A DNA stretch of 64,000 nt from Fluviispira multicolorata (GCF_009208585.1 NZ_WFLN01000008.1:181982-245981); one strand, 5' to 3'. Shown: positions 1-9,840, numbered from the stretch's first letter. The notes: generated from the sequence alone by a model not told the origin. Made by a program: numbers and translations.

Positions 1-136
1 GAAAGTCATGCATTCTGGCATGCTTCTCATAAAAGTTGATTAACGAAGTCTAACTTCACAAATATATAAACTTGATATTATATTTTTTCTATTGTATCGC
101 TTTTAAGTTCTTATTATGTATGAAAGGATGCAGTAA

Positions 137-2149
137 ATGGAGTTAAGTTTTCTTAAAAATCAGAAGCAAAAACTAATAGAAAGAATACCATCAATTCAGC
201 ACTACTTTATCGACATTTATATTCCTCAATTTTCTGAAACAGTTTCTTTCTTACCCATTCGCTGCTTTCGTGACTTTACTTTGCATCTCGATTATTCTGC
301 TGAAAATGAAAGAAATTATAATAAATTTTATTCGAGTGGCAGCACAGGTAATAAGCCATCGACTCATATCTTTTCATATGACGCTTTAAAGGTATATGAA
401 AAAAATACTTGTGAAGGTTTTTTAGATTTTTTACAAAGAAATCAATTAGACAAGAGCACCCCTCTTCTAACATTTATTCCACCTGTGGAAATATGGAAAA
501 ATAGTTCTTTATCTGCAATGTTAAGCATGTTTCATCATCAAGAGTTTAATATAATTTTCTGCAATCTTGATGAATCTTTTGAAAATGCTTTAGTTTGTTT
601 AAAGAAAATTGAAAATAATTCGTCGTGCATTATTTTTGGTACGTCTTTTCACCATTTCATGCTTGCAAATTTATCTTCTCAAGAATTTAAGGAACGAATT
701 CAGAATGAATTTAAACGTCTTAATTTGTCAATTATTGACACTGGTGGAACCAAAGGAAGAACTCAAGCATATACCTTAACTGAAAGCATTGAGGTTCTAA
801 AAAGTTTTTATACAAGTGCAAATTTATCAATTTTTTCAGAGTATGGAATGTGTGAACTGGGTTCCCAAGCTTGGTCAACCCATAAAATTCATGATGGCAC
901 TTTTCAATGCAATAAGACTTTAAAGCCTTTCTCTGTTTCCATTGAGGCAAATTCGGTATTGCCTATCAATGAATTAGGATTTATTGCTTTTATAGATTCA
1001 ATTAATTATGAATCCTATGCTGCAATCATTACTGAAGATATTGGCTTATGCCTTGATACAAATAAGTTTAGACTCATTGGCCGTGGGCCTGACTCATCAA
1101 TTAAAGGGTGTAGCTTAAATGTGAGAGGTTTCTTTAATTTTGAATCTCAAACACAGAAATTGTTAATAGAGATAAATAAGCAGCAAAAAAATATTTTAAA
1201 TTTAAAAGATATATTATTTCAACTTAAAGAAAAAGATTGGAATAGCTTTGCACTCGAAGATTTAGCAAAAACACTTGAAAGTATTGAATGTAAGTTAGAA
1301 AAAGATTTAAGTTATCAAAATAAAAATATGCTTATTATTTCTGCAGCAAATACACCTATTGCTTGGGTGTTTCCTTATATCATTGCAGCAAAAAATGGAG
1401 TTTCTTCTGTAACTTTAAAAATTCCAAGCTTACGCTTAGATGATTATTATTCGGGAACAGTTCGTAAATATACAGAAGATCTTATTCAAGTCATTGCAAA
1501 CTACTTCCCTCTTACAAAAACATATATAGATCCTGGTAAATCTATTGCGCATACTTTCAATGATTATGATATTGTTTTAACTTTTGGCAGCGAAGAAACT
1601 CTTACAACACTTTCAAAACAAGTTAATTCAAATATAACAAAGTTTATAGGTAAGGGAGATATAAAAAACTCTCTTTTAATCAATATTCATGATAATTCAC
1701 CTAAAAAAATCGCACAGTCTATTAGTTTATGGAATGGGCGTGGCTGCTTAACGCCCGTGGTTTTGTTCTTATCAGGTAATGAAATTGAGTTTGCAAATTG
1801 GATAAATGTTTTTACTCAAGAATTTGAAAATGAATTTTTAGAGCGGACAAAGCAAAATGAGCCTGAAATTATACGAAAGTTCTGTCATACACACAATACT
1901 GCATTTGTAACTGGGCAAATAAAAGAATTGGGAATGAATATAAATTTTGCAATACTGCGAGGAAAAAGAACCTGCGTTGTTAATTTAGCGCAATATAGCG
2001 TTCAAGATTTAAAATATTTTCAACCGGATTTTAATTTTGGTGGTTGTGGATTTATTTATTTACTTCATCAATCAATGAGAGATAAATTTAAAAATCTGCA
2101 GAGTTTAAGTATTCTTCCTAATATTCATGATTATTTTGAGAAAAATTGA
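137..2149 (+). CDS. LuxE-like acyl-protein synthetase fused to LuxC-like acyl-CoA reductase
   Basis: A 670-residue protein with two halves. Residues about 1-340 resemble LuxE/PaaK-type acyl-activating enzymes: YSSGSTGNKPS at 65-75 is the adenylate-forming phosphate-binding loop, and SEYGMCELGSQ further on fits the second adenylation motif. Residues about 390-670 resemble LuxC acyl reductases: SAANTPIAWVFPYI and WNGRGCLTP, whose Cys537 is in the position of the LuxC acyl-thioester cysteine. In luminous bacteria LuxE activates a fatty acid and passes it to LuxC for NADPH reduction to aldehyde; here both steps would sit on one chain. The start has an upstream GAAAGGA Shine-Dalgarno. No luxAB is visible in the window, so light production is not implied; an aldehyde or alcohol for lipid or natural-product synthesis is more likely. 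Family assignment is fairly sure, substrate unknown. Confidence 0.75.
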   Translation: MELSFLKNQKQKLIERIPSIQHYFIDIYIPQFSETVSFLPIRCFRDFTLHLDYSAENERNYNKFYSSGSTGNKPSTHIFSYDALKVYEKNTCEGFLDFLQRNQLDKSTPLLTFIPPVEIWKNSSLSAMLSMFHHQEFNIIFCNLDESFENALVCLKKIENNSSCIIFGTSFHHFMLANLSSQEFKERIQNEFKRLNLSIIDTGGTKGRTQAYTLTESIEVLKSFYTSANLSIFSEYGMCELGSQAWSTHKIHDGTFQCNKTLKPFSVSIEANSVLPINELGFIAFIDSINYESYAAIITEDIGLCLDTNKFRLIGRGPDSSIKGCSLNVRGFFNFESQTQKLLIEINKQQKNILNLKDILFQLKEKDWNSFALEDLAKTLESIECKLEKDLSYQNKNMLIISAANTPIAWVFPYIIAAKNGVSSVTLKIPSLRLDDYYSGTVRKYTEDLIQVIANYFPLTKTYIDPGKSIAHTFNDYDIVLTFGSEETLTTLSKQVNSNITKFIGKGDIKNSLLINIHDNSPKKIAQSISLWNGRGCLTPVVLFLSGNEIEFANWINVFTQEFENEFLERTKQNEPEIIRKFCHTHNTAFVTGQIKELGMNINFAILRGKRTCVVNLAQYSVQDLKYFQPDFNFGGCGFIYLLHQSMRDKFKNLQSLSILPNIHDYFEKN

Positions 2150-2187
2150 AATTTATCTTTGAGTTTTAAACAAAAACAAGCCTTCAC

Positions 2188-2217
2188 TATATAATGTATG
2201 ATTTCATACATTATATA
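2188..2217. promoter_or_regulatory. Palindromic operator 1 upstream of the Xre/RES pair
   Basis: Inverted repeat with 14-bp perfect arms around a central TT. Its core TGTATGATTTCATACA matches the second palindrome at 2245-2266 in 15 of 16 positions. Two copies of one dyad just before an antitoxin gene is the usual arrangement for autoregulation by an Xre-type antitoxin; binding is inferred. Confidence 0.6.
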
Positions 2218-2244
2218 AATTTACCCTATCTTTAAACGATAAAA

Positions 2245-2266
2245 CAGTGTATGATATCATACACTG
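2245..2266. promoter_or_regulatory. Palindromic operator 2 upstream of the Xre/RES pair
   Basis: A perfect 22-bp palindrome with core TGTATGATATCATACA, 28 bp before the antitoxin ATG. It shares its core with operator 1, so both probably bind the same dimeric repressor, most simply the antitoxin encoded next. Confidence 0.65.
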
Positions 2267-2293
2267 AGGGTGTTCTACTTTAGGGAGGCTTCT

Positions 2294-2713
2294 ATGTCCT
2301 TAAAAAACTTACGAAAACAGACAAACCCAAACAGTTCCAATGAACAAGAAAATAAAGTGCTCGGAGAAGCCTTTTGGAACCTTGTAAAGCTCTATGGCTT
2401 TAATCAAATGGAGCAAGCGGCACTCTTGGGGATAAAATATAACAGGCAAAGACTAAAAGACTTTTCTGACGATCAAGTTATTCCAGATGATGTGGATAAA
2501 AAATATAGAGTTGGTCTCCTACTTGGTATTCACAAGAATTTAAGAATTTTATTTCCGCATAATAAAGAAATAGTTTACGGCTGGATGAAAAGTTCACAAG
2601 CAGATTTTAATGGGAAAATACCTATTGAATATATTATGGAAAATTTAGATGAATCCCTGCCACGTTTGGCTTCAATTCGCCGACGACTTGATTATATTAG
2701 GTGTGCAGAATGA
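2294..2713 (+). CDS. Xre/MbcA/ParS-type antitoxin of a RES toxin-antitoxin pair
   Basis: About 139 residues. The N-terminal half has a helix-turn-helix-like region (FNQMEQAALLGI followed by RQRLKDFSDD). The C-terminal half carries the DUF2384-type segment (LRILFPHNKEIVYGWM, then FNGKIPIEYIMENLDESLPRL) typical of MbcA/Xre antitoxins that block RES-domain toxins. I chose ATG 2294 because AGGGAGG lies at 2282-2288; an upstream in-frame GTG at 2270 would put the ribosome site inside the gene. The stop overlaps the next start as ATGA, so toxin and antitoxin are translationally coupled. Likely a DNA-binding repressor of its own promoter through the two palindromes just upstream. The partner gene makes the assignment firm. 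Confidence 0.85.
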   Translation: MSLKNLRKQTNPNSSNEQENKVLGEAFWNLVKLYGFNQMEQAALLGIKYNRQRLKDFSDDQVIPDDVDKKYRVGLLLGIHKNLRILFPHNKEIVYGWMKSSQADFNGKIPIEYIMENLDESLPRLASIRRRLDYIRCAE

Positions 2714-3441
2714 ATTTTGAAAATCTTCTTGGAAAAGAAATAACATATAAAGGATCGGCGTTTAGAAATATATATACTATAATTGACTCTCAGGATCTAT
2801 TTGATGATTTAATCGAATCAACTCCGCATAAAAATGAAATATTAAGAAAAATAGAGAGCATGACAAGTGATATTTCCCATACAGAACCTCAAAAAAATAG
2901 AGTGTTTAGTTATGGAGATATTTCCAATTCAATTGGAAATATTTTTATTCCGCCATATGGAGAAGGGCGTTTTGGTGATGGTGTACATTACGGAATTTGG
3001 TATGGAGCATTGGAAGAAGATACTTCTGTGAATGAAAGTCTTTATCATCAGTGGAAAAGAGCTATGAATGCTTTTAGGCAAAAAGGTTCTAAAAATGAAA
3101 TAATTACGGAACGTAAAATGTTTAAAGCAGTTTTAAATTCTTCAAAATGCGTTGACTTGAGAAATGAATTAGCTTTGAAAGTGCAACTTATTTCAAATGA
3201 TTATTCTGTTTGCAGAAAAATAGGTACTTTTTTATATAAAAATAATTTTTCAATGCTGCTTTCTCCTTCTGCCCGTAATGTTGGTGGAACATGCTCTCCT
3301 GTTTTATCAGGGAAGGTTATATTAAAAGAAAATTTCATTTATTATTTAAGAATTACTTTTCATCGTGATGGTAGAATTGAAAAAGAAAAAATATCTCAGA
3401 CGAAATCTAGTTTTTCTGTGCCTGAAAACTGGGTTTTGTAA
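2710..3441 (+). CDS. RES-domain toxin (NAD+-targeting family)
   Basis: A 243-residue protein counted from ATG 2710, which overlaps the antitoxin stop. It shows the RES-domain pattern: GRFGDGVHYGIWYGALEEDTSVNE-like block in residues 86-109 with Arg87, Tyr94 and Glu109, then LLSPSARNVGG with Ser187 and Arg189-Asn190. RES toxins of this fold (MbcT, Res) degrade NAD+ and stop growth; the same activity is inferred here. The domain sits in the last 160 residues, behind an N-terminal region of about 60 residues seen in the longer RES subgroup. Cotranscribed with the Xre-type antitoxin and probably controlled by it at both protein and promoter level. Confidence 0.85.
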   Translation: MNFENLLGKEITYKGSAFRNIYTIIDSQDLFDDLIESTPHKNEILRKIESMTSDISHTEPQKNRVFSYGDISNSIGNIFIPPYGEGRFGDGVHYGIWYGALEEDTSVNESLYHQWKRAMNAFRQKGSKNEIITERKMFKAVLNSSKCVDLRNELALKVQLISNDYSVCRKIGTFLYKNNFSMLLSPSARNVGGTCSPVLSGKVILKENFIYYLRITFHRDGRIEKEKISQTKSSFSVPENWVL

Positions 3442-3491
3442 AGATAATTTGTATTTTTATTAGATAAAATTTAATCTTATATAATAGTAGT

Positions 3492-3576
3492 GTAGGAAAT
3501 AGTTTAGGGACTGAAAATCCGTGTAAACTAGCTTGGGAACGAGAGAAAATCTTATAATTTAACGGACTTTTCCTAT
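3492..3576. ncRNA. Candidate structured RNA between convergent genes
   Basis: The 208-bp gap between the RES toxin and the minus-strand aminotransferase holds nested complementary segments: TAGGAAA (3493-3499) with TTTCCTA (3569-3575), directly stacked on TAGTTTA (3500-3506) with TAAACTA (3524-3530), and a loop TCCGT (3518-3522) that can pair with ACGGA (3562-3566) as a pseudoknot. This matches no riboswitch or ribozyme class I can name. Strand is undecided and the AT-rich background makes some pairing expected by chance. Confidence 0.3.
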
Positions 3577-3649
3577 AGAAAGAATACACAATAAATTTGC
3601 TTTGAGTGGTCATCATTATTAATAAAAAATTCAATTAAAGTTAAGTTCT

Positions 3650-4933
3650 CTAGGTAAGTATTACAGAATCTCTTTTTAATTTTATTGCAGTTTTAGCAAG
3701 AATACGAGCTGCTTCTCTTACTTCGTCTTCAGAATTTGTAAGTCCAAAACTTACTCTAAAGCTAGATAATGAATGTTCAAGAGCGACTCCCATTGCATCG
3801 AGAACGTGACTTCCTATTTCTTGTAAAGTTTTATATTCGCTGCTTATACTAGCGCATACAATTTTACTTTTTTCAAGGAGATTTGAAGCATTTACACCTG
3901 AAAAGTAAAGAGTTATAATACCGGGAACTTTTTCAGTATTGTTACCAAAAAAATGGGCTAAAATATGTTGTTGAATTTCATCACAAAAAGCCTCTTCCAT
4001 TTTTTTATAATGCATAATTCTCATTTGAGCTTCTTTCTTTTGTAACGAACAAGCTTTTGCAAAACCAATAATTGCAGCATTATTTAATGAACTGGACCGA
4101 ATATTAAATTCATGCCCACCACCTGTTAATTGTGCTTCAATACGAATAAATGGTCGCCTCTTTTTAACGATAAGAGCGGCAATACCCTTAGGACCATATA
4201 TTTTTGACGAGGAAATGGTTGCTGTATCGTAATCTACATCGCATGCAATACAGGTCGATCTTGCAAATCCTTGAGCTGCATCAACATGTAATATTGTTTC
4301 AGCTTTTTGACATAAAACCTTTATTTTTTGCAATTGAGTTTGTATTATCCCTGTTTCATTATTAACATCCATAATGCAAACACACAAGGTATTCTTATCA
4401 ATAATTTTTTCTGCTTCATCCATGATAATTTGACCATTCATATCAACAGGAATCGATTTAATTTCGATGTCAAATACTTTTGAATAATGATCTAATATTT
4501 TCTTCGCCGTAACAATAATACTGGAATGTTCTGTTGCGCAGTATACAATTTTTTTGCGTTTTCGAAGAGGATCTTCAACAAGACCACGTAATAATAAATT
4601 ATTACTTTCTGTTGCACTTGAGGTGAAAATGACTTCATTCTGGGATACATTAAATATTTTAGCAATGCTTATTCGAGCTTGAGTTATTGCATACTCTGTT
4701 ATTTTTCCCATGGGGTGTGAACGATTTGAAGCATTTGCAAAATATCCAAGCATCCATGGGATCATTTCTTGAAATACCCGAGTATCAAGCGGGGTACTTG
4801 AAGCAAAGTCAATGTAAATAGTATTTTTAGGAAGTGTTATTTCTCTAAAGTCAATGTTTCTAATATGATCTTTGCTTGAGTTCATTAAATTAGAAGGAAG
4901 CATGAAGTTTTCAATAAAATTATTTTTTGTCAT
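3650..4933 (-). CDS. Cysteine desulfurase-like class V aminotransferase
   Basis: A 427-residue PLP enzyme of the NifS/IscS group. IDFASSTPLD near the start, FTSSATESNN, CATEHSS, HVDAAQGF and SSSKIYGPKG (the PLP-binding lysine) are all in family order, and SSFRVSFGLTNSEDEV fits the C-terminal IscS segment. Such enzymes release sulfur from cysteine to make a persulfide. The catalytic loop is unusual: where IscS has SSGSACTS this protein has CASISSEY, so serine stands at the expected cysteine site and a cysteine lies five residues earlier. It could be an active variant, or a related lyase with another substrate. It lies alone, without iscU or other Fe-S genes, and 160 bp of AT-rich DNA separates it from the exporter gene upstream. 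Confidence 0.75.
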   Translation of the reverse strand: MTKNNFIENFMLPSNLMNSSKDHIRNIDFREITLPKNTIYIDFASSTPLDTRVFQEMIPWMLGYFANASNRSHPMGKITEYAITQARISIAKIFNVSQNEVIFTSSATESNNLLLRGLVEDPLRKRKKIVYCATEHSSIIVTAKKILDHYSKVFDIEIKSIPVDMNGQIIMDEAEKIIDKNTLCVCIMDVNNETGIIQTQLQKIKVLCQKAETILHVDAAQGFARSTCIACDVDYDTATISSSKIYGPKGIAALIVKKRRPFIRIEAQLTGGGHEFNIRSSSLNNAAIIGFAKACSLQKKEAQMRIMHYKKMEEAFCDEIQQHILAHFFGNNTEKVPGIITLYFSGVNASNLLEKSKIVCASISSEYKTLQEIGSHVLDAMGVALEHSLSSFRVSFGLTNSEDEVREAARILAKTAIKLKRDSVILT

Positions 4934-5095
4934 AAATAAATTCCATAAATATAATAAGTTTTAAAAATTCGAAAAACTCGAATTATGTTAATATTTCAAA
5001 TCTAAACATTTCTTTATTATGTAATTAGTTGAGCATCTAAGATGATAATAATTTTTATCCTGCTCATTCCAAAAACTTAATATAAAATTAAAAAT

Positions 5096-6301
5096 TCATT
5101 TGGGCGGATCTGTGACTAATATTCTTGAAGTATATACTTTCTTAAAAGGTATAGTGCAGATAAACATAATAACTGTAAGCGCTAAAAGGATATATAAACA
5201 GAATTCAATACTATAATAATTTATTAAATACCCTGCCATAATTCCTCCCAATGCTGTGCATACTTTTATCAGAATGCCACTTAATGCAGAAACTCGTGCA
5301 ATATAATCATATGGTATCTCATTAATTGAATAAATATTATAGCATACATTCCAAACTCCTCCAAGTATAGCTTTCATCATAAAAAAAGTAAAATAGCCAA
5401 TGGGTGTGGGGAAAAATATAAAACCAGCAAATACTAATATTCTTAAAATGTTAATACCTAAGACTAAATTTCTAAGATTAAAGTGAAGCGACAGGGGACC
5501 TGCTATCATGCCTCCAATAATACCACCGACACCTAGACCAGATAGAATATATCCGGTTATATCATACCCAATATTCATGGATTTCAATGAAAATATAATA
5601 GTGAGGTATAAAATTGGATGTAACAAATTGTTGATAGATGTTAATAAAAGCATTATTGTAAATAACTTATTATTTTTTATCCAAGTAAATGCATCAATTA
5701 TACTTTCAAAAAAATTATTATATTTTTTATTTTTCTGACTTTTATTATTAAATTTAATTCCACTAATAAAAAAAAGAGTAATAAAAGAAATGAGTAACAT
5801 AGTAAAATATGGAGAATAAATACTATAAGTAATTAAAAATCCGCATAAACTAGGGGCGGTTAACTGAACAACACGTGTTCTTATTTCATATTTAGTAAGG
5901 ATTGAATTTGAGTTTTTATTAGCAATAAGTAGTTTAAGAGCTGTTGGCTCAGTAATTTCTGTAAATGTTGTAAATACTCCGAAAATAAATGAAATAAAAA
6001 TTATGTAAAATAGATTCTGAAAATTAAGAAGATATAAAGTTGTGATAAAAGATATTATGCAAATAATTCTTCCAACTTCACTCATAGCAAGAGTTGCTTT
6101 TTTATTACTATTTTCTATAATTGGCGCGGCAAAAATTTTCACCAAAATTACCGGTAAAAAGAAAGCAAAGGTACACCATCCTGTTTCTATTGCAGAGTAT
6201 CCAAGGGCAATAGTAGTCAATGGTATTGCTAATTGAAATATTTCTATTCCTAAAAGTGAGCACGCAGAGCTAAAAAGAAATAGTCTAAAATTTTTATCCA
6301 T
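5096..6301 (-). CDS. Major facilitator superfamily transporter
   Basis: A 401-residue integral membrane protein with about 12 hydrophobic segments. The loop after the second segment (APIIENSNKKATLAMSEVGR) fits the MFS motif A region of EntS/MdtH-like exporters, and a central hydrophilic stretch (GIKFNNKSQKNKKYNN) divides the two six-helix halves. Substrate cannot be told from the sequence. It stands alone on the minus strand, ahead of the cysteine-desulfurase-like gene by 160 bp. The upstream 630 bp are gene-free, so its promoter should lie there. Confidence 0.75.
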   Translation of the reverse strand: MDKNFRLFLFSSACSLLGIEIFQLAIPLTTIALGYSAIETGWCTFAFFLPVILVKIFAAPIIENSNKKATLAMSEVGRIICIISFITTLYLLNFQNLFYIIFISFIFGVFTTFTEITEPTALKLLIANKNSNSILTKYEIRTRVVQLTAPSLCGFLITYSIYSPYFTMLLISFITLFFISGIKFNNKSQKNKKYNNFFESIIDAFTWIKNNKLFTIMLLLTSINNLLHPILYLTIIFSLKSMNIGYDITGYILSGLGVGGIIGGMIAGPLSLHFNLRNLVLGINILRILVFAGFIFFPTPIGYFTFFMMKAILGGVWNVCYNIYSINEIPYDYIARVSALSGILIKVCTALGGIMAGYLINYYSIEFCLYILLALTVIMFICTIPFKKVYTSRILVTDPPK

Positions 6302-6935
6302 AGAAACCCTTTTCGTAAATATATACTATAAATAATATCATTGAGTAATATTATTTATTCATAGTTATTTTTTGTCTTATTATGGTCGCAAAAATTCTTC
6401 AAAAGTAATTAATTTTGCGAATTTTTATTCGATATATTTCTTGAATAAGTAAATCTTTTAGATAGTCCATAAAATATAGTTCATATTTTTCTTCTTTAAA
6501 TAAAATTATATTTAGTATATCATAAAAATTAGCACACAATATAGTTTTAAAAAAGAAATAAATTTTTCTATAACAAATAATAAATTTGAACGCTATCTTG
6601 TAAAAGTTATATATTTTTTAATTTTGAGTTTATAGTATCTCCGCTTAACAAAAAATTTTTTAAAAAATATTAATTATAATTCATCTGTATAGATGCAGAA
6701 AAATTTATAATAAATTAGTTTATTTATGTAAATAAATTAATAAGATATGAGATTTTACTATATTAACAAATAGAATTGAGTTTTTTATATTTTCACAAAT
6801 TTTTCTTTCACAAAAAAGCTTTATGAATCAATTTATGTATTATAAAAATTATTTATTAAATAGTATACTAATAACTATATTATTATTGACAAGATAATAA
6901 TACGAATAAAGGATTTTTTAACCACTACTTGTATA
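6302..6935. other. Gene-free, very AT-rich intergenic region
   Basis: About 630 bp of extremely AT-rich DNA with stop codons in all frames. It lies between two minus-strand genes, so it should hold the promoter of the MFS gene and the end of the three-gene operon to its right. I see no RNA gene, repeat or convincing terminator. Confidence 0.6.
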
Positions 6936-7907
6936 TTAAAAATGCTGAAAAGTTCGATCATCCCATCCTCGCAGTGCGTCTCCATCTATAAGATGAAATT
7001 CATAATCAACATCTTGCTTTATAACATTCGATGCAATAGTTAATATATCATATATATTACATTTCGCTGCTGAAAGAGTGTTAAAAATATCTTCCCAACC
7101 TATTTCATCATGATTGTCAACTCGTCGCTTAAGATCAAAAATCTGTTTTTTAAGTTCATCATTAGTAAATTGAGCTGCGAATAGTACTCGATTCCAACTC
7201 GATCCTAGATCAAAGGAATTCGTTTCATGTTGAGACTCTAATTCACATATCAGCTTTTCAATATGACTTCTTTCATGAGTTTTTGAGGTTTTTAATGACT
7301 CAAAAATATTTAATCTTTGTGGTCTGTCAAACATAATTCCAATCTCTCTAACTATATCAGCGGGTTCATCAGGGATATGAAAATATCTTATAACACCATT
7401 AGGTATTTTAATTATACTTCGTAATGATTCATCTGTTCGTAACCTTTCTTCTGATGCTCCTTTAAGTTTATGTAGCCTTGCGCTAGCGGGTATTTTTATG
7501 TCTATTGATGTATCTTCAAAGAATACTATTAATGAGTCACCTAGACAATATAAATGATCGATAAGTGACATCCTATCGATTGTCGCCTCACTATATTGGT
7601 ATCGCCAAGTTTCACGAATTTTATGTCTATTATATTTTATTTTAAAAGCTAAAGTAGCTTTGAAATTATATTTTTCAATTAGATTAATTATATCACTTGT
7701 TCGTCTTGCTGAAAAAGCTTCTGGTTTAAAAACTACAGTTGCAGTCCGCACAAGTTTGTTTGTAAGATTATTCTCAAAAATTGAAAACCCATCAAACCAG
7801 CTTTCTCTAAAGTAAGTTTCTGTAGTAAAGTAGTTTTTTTTAGAACCAAAAATGGATAAAAATTTCCAATCTTTATTTGATGGAATTTGATTACACTTAA
7901 TAGCCAT
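6936..7907 (-). CDS. Protein with a nucleoside-diphosphate-kinase-like domain
   Basis: 323 residues. Residues about 53-193 can be matched to the NDK fold in order: ATVVFKPEAF (Lys61-Pro62, as in the NDK strand-1 KP), DSLIVFFED, ARLHKLKGAS (Arg144), and YFHIPDEPADIVREI, where His177 falls at the catalytic His, Asp180 at His+3 and Glu188-Ile189 at His+11/+12. The classical Asn before the His is Arg174 and the HGSDS motif is reduced to HIPDE. The remaining 120 C-terminal residues are not recognised. NDKs move a gamma-phosphate between nucleotides through phospho-histidine. It is the last gene of a compact operon after a nucleotidyltransferase and a glutamine amidotransferase (15-bp gap), so a role in making or modifying a nucleotide-linked small molecule is plausible but unproven. 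Confidence 0.55.
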   Translation of the reverse strand: MAIKCNQIPSNKDWKFLSIFGSKKNYFTTETYFRESWFDGFSIFENNLTNKLVRTATVVFKPEAFSARRTSDIINLIEKYNFKATLAFKIKYNRHKIRETWRYQYSEATIDRMSLIDHLYCLGDSLIVFFEDTSIDIKIPASARLHKLKGASEERLRTDESLRSIIKIPNGVIRYFHIPDEPADIVREIGIMFDRPQRLNIFESLKTSKTHERSHIEKLICELESQHETNSFDLGSSWNRVLFAAQFTNDELKKQIFDLKRRVDNHDEIGWEDIFNTLSAAKCNIYDILTIASNVIKQDVDYEFHLIDGDALRGWDDRTFQHF

Positions 7908-7922
7908 ATATTATCCTTAATA

Positions 7923-8713
<791 letters not shown>

Positions 8714-8717
<4 letters not shown>

Positions 8718-9733
8718 GATAATTCCCTTATTAACATTTCTTTTGTTGGAATAAAGTTTTGCATTAAATATGCCTTTTTTCTATACTCTATTTCACATAT
8801 TTGATAGGGTTTTGAAAGTGGAGTTAGTTTTTTATTAAGCCAATCTATAACCTTATCTCCACTAGGAAATATCGGATTAGATACTTCAGAGAAAAATAAT
8901 GCCGATTCCTTGTAAATATCATCAACACAATTTAGAGTTTCAACAATATAATCTTTAGTATTGCCATAGTCTGTTAGCATAAAAAGCTTTTTAAATTTTG
9001 ACTTAATTTCATCTTTTATTTTATACTGCTCTATTCTTGTTAAAAGCCATTTTCGTTTGTAATCTGTATTGCCAATTAAAGAAACATAACCTAACATCTG
9101 TTTAATTAAATTTTCTCTTGCTAAGTCAAAGCATCGTTCATACTCTTCTTTTCTCCATGCACCGATAATATCTAGTAAGTCTGCATAGTCAGATGCATAT
9201 ACTCGATATAAGTAATAATTAAATTTCTGCTTATCTAGATTATATTTAATTTCACTTAATTTAATTTCATTAAGAATACATACTCCATTGTGTATTCTAT
9301 GGATAAATGACATGTTTCTTTCAGACATTTCTTTAGTCAAAAGAATGTAATTTTGAAAAGCATAATTATAAAACTCATTCAGCGATTCACTTAGTTTATT
9401 AATATCACTGTAAGTTTTAAATTCTATATCTATTTTCATACCTGATTTTTCAACAGGGAGATGTATTAACAATATTTCTTCATTACTACTTTGATCAAGT
9501 ACTTCTTTTGACCTACTTATAGTTCTATAAAAATTGCTTATATTAATATTCTTTGGAGTTCTATACTCATCAGTTATAATATATACATCGATATCTGAAA
9601 ATTCGTTACCAATATTTTCTATTATTGTGCCGCATGCAATGATAGTGTCATTTTCACGAAGGTCTAAATGAATCAAATATTCGGTAAGGTCAATCAGATC
9701 GCCATTTTTAAGCTTAAAGGAAAAATTTACCAT
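8714..9733 (-). CDS. Nucleotidyltransferase-domain protein
   Basis: 339 residues. The N-terminal domain has the polymerase-beta-type signature: IIACGTIIENIG followed by SDIDVYIITDE, giving the G-T and D-x-D metal-binding aspartates, with a further acidic strand at KIDIEFKTY. The C-terminal part is helical (LDIIGAWRKEEYERCFDLAR, LTRIEQYKIKDEIKSKFKKL), like the helical domains of aminoglycoside-type nucleotidyltransferases. Enzymes of this family transfer a nucleotide from an NTP to a small molecule or protein. It is the first gene of an operon with the glutamine amidotransferase (ATGA overlap) and NDK-like protein, so it may adenylylate or nucleotidylate the metabolite those enzymes act on. 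A strong 15-bp inverted repeat lies 55 bp upstream. Specific function unknown. Confidence 0.7.
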
Positions 9734-9787
9734 TATTCTTCTTCTTAAATGTAAAACTTATAAAACCGAATATGCTTAAAATAAATA

Positions 9788-9840
9788 ATTTATAAAAACA
9801 TAATTATTATTTCCTAAATATTAAATATGTTTTTATAAAT
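9788..9840. promoter_or_regulatory. 15-bp inverted repeat upstream of the nucleotidyltransferase operon
   Basis: ATTTATAAAAACATA (9788-9802) and its exact reverse complement (9826-9840) flank a 23-bp spacer. It lies 55-107 bp before the operon start. It could be an operator, a cruciform or a leader RNA hairpin; no T-run on the operon strand argues against a simple terminator. Confidence 0.45.

Noticed and set aside
1..136. CATGC-GCATG hairpin at the window start as terminator
   Set aside because: Stem is only five pairs and has no T-run; the upstream gene is outside the window.
137..2149. Luminescence operon
   Set aside because: No luxA or luxB is present in the window; only acyl activation and reduction domains are seen.
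2196..2265. Repeated TGTATGAT / ATCATACA as a short CRISPR-like array
   Set aside because: Only two copies, both palindromic, next to an antitoxin. Operators explain them.
3492..3576. Known riboswitch, tmRNA or hammerhead ribozyme
   Set aside because: None of their conserved cores (for example CTGATGA with GAAA) can be placed on either strand.
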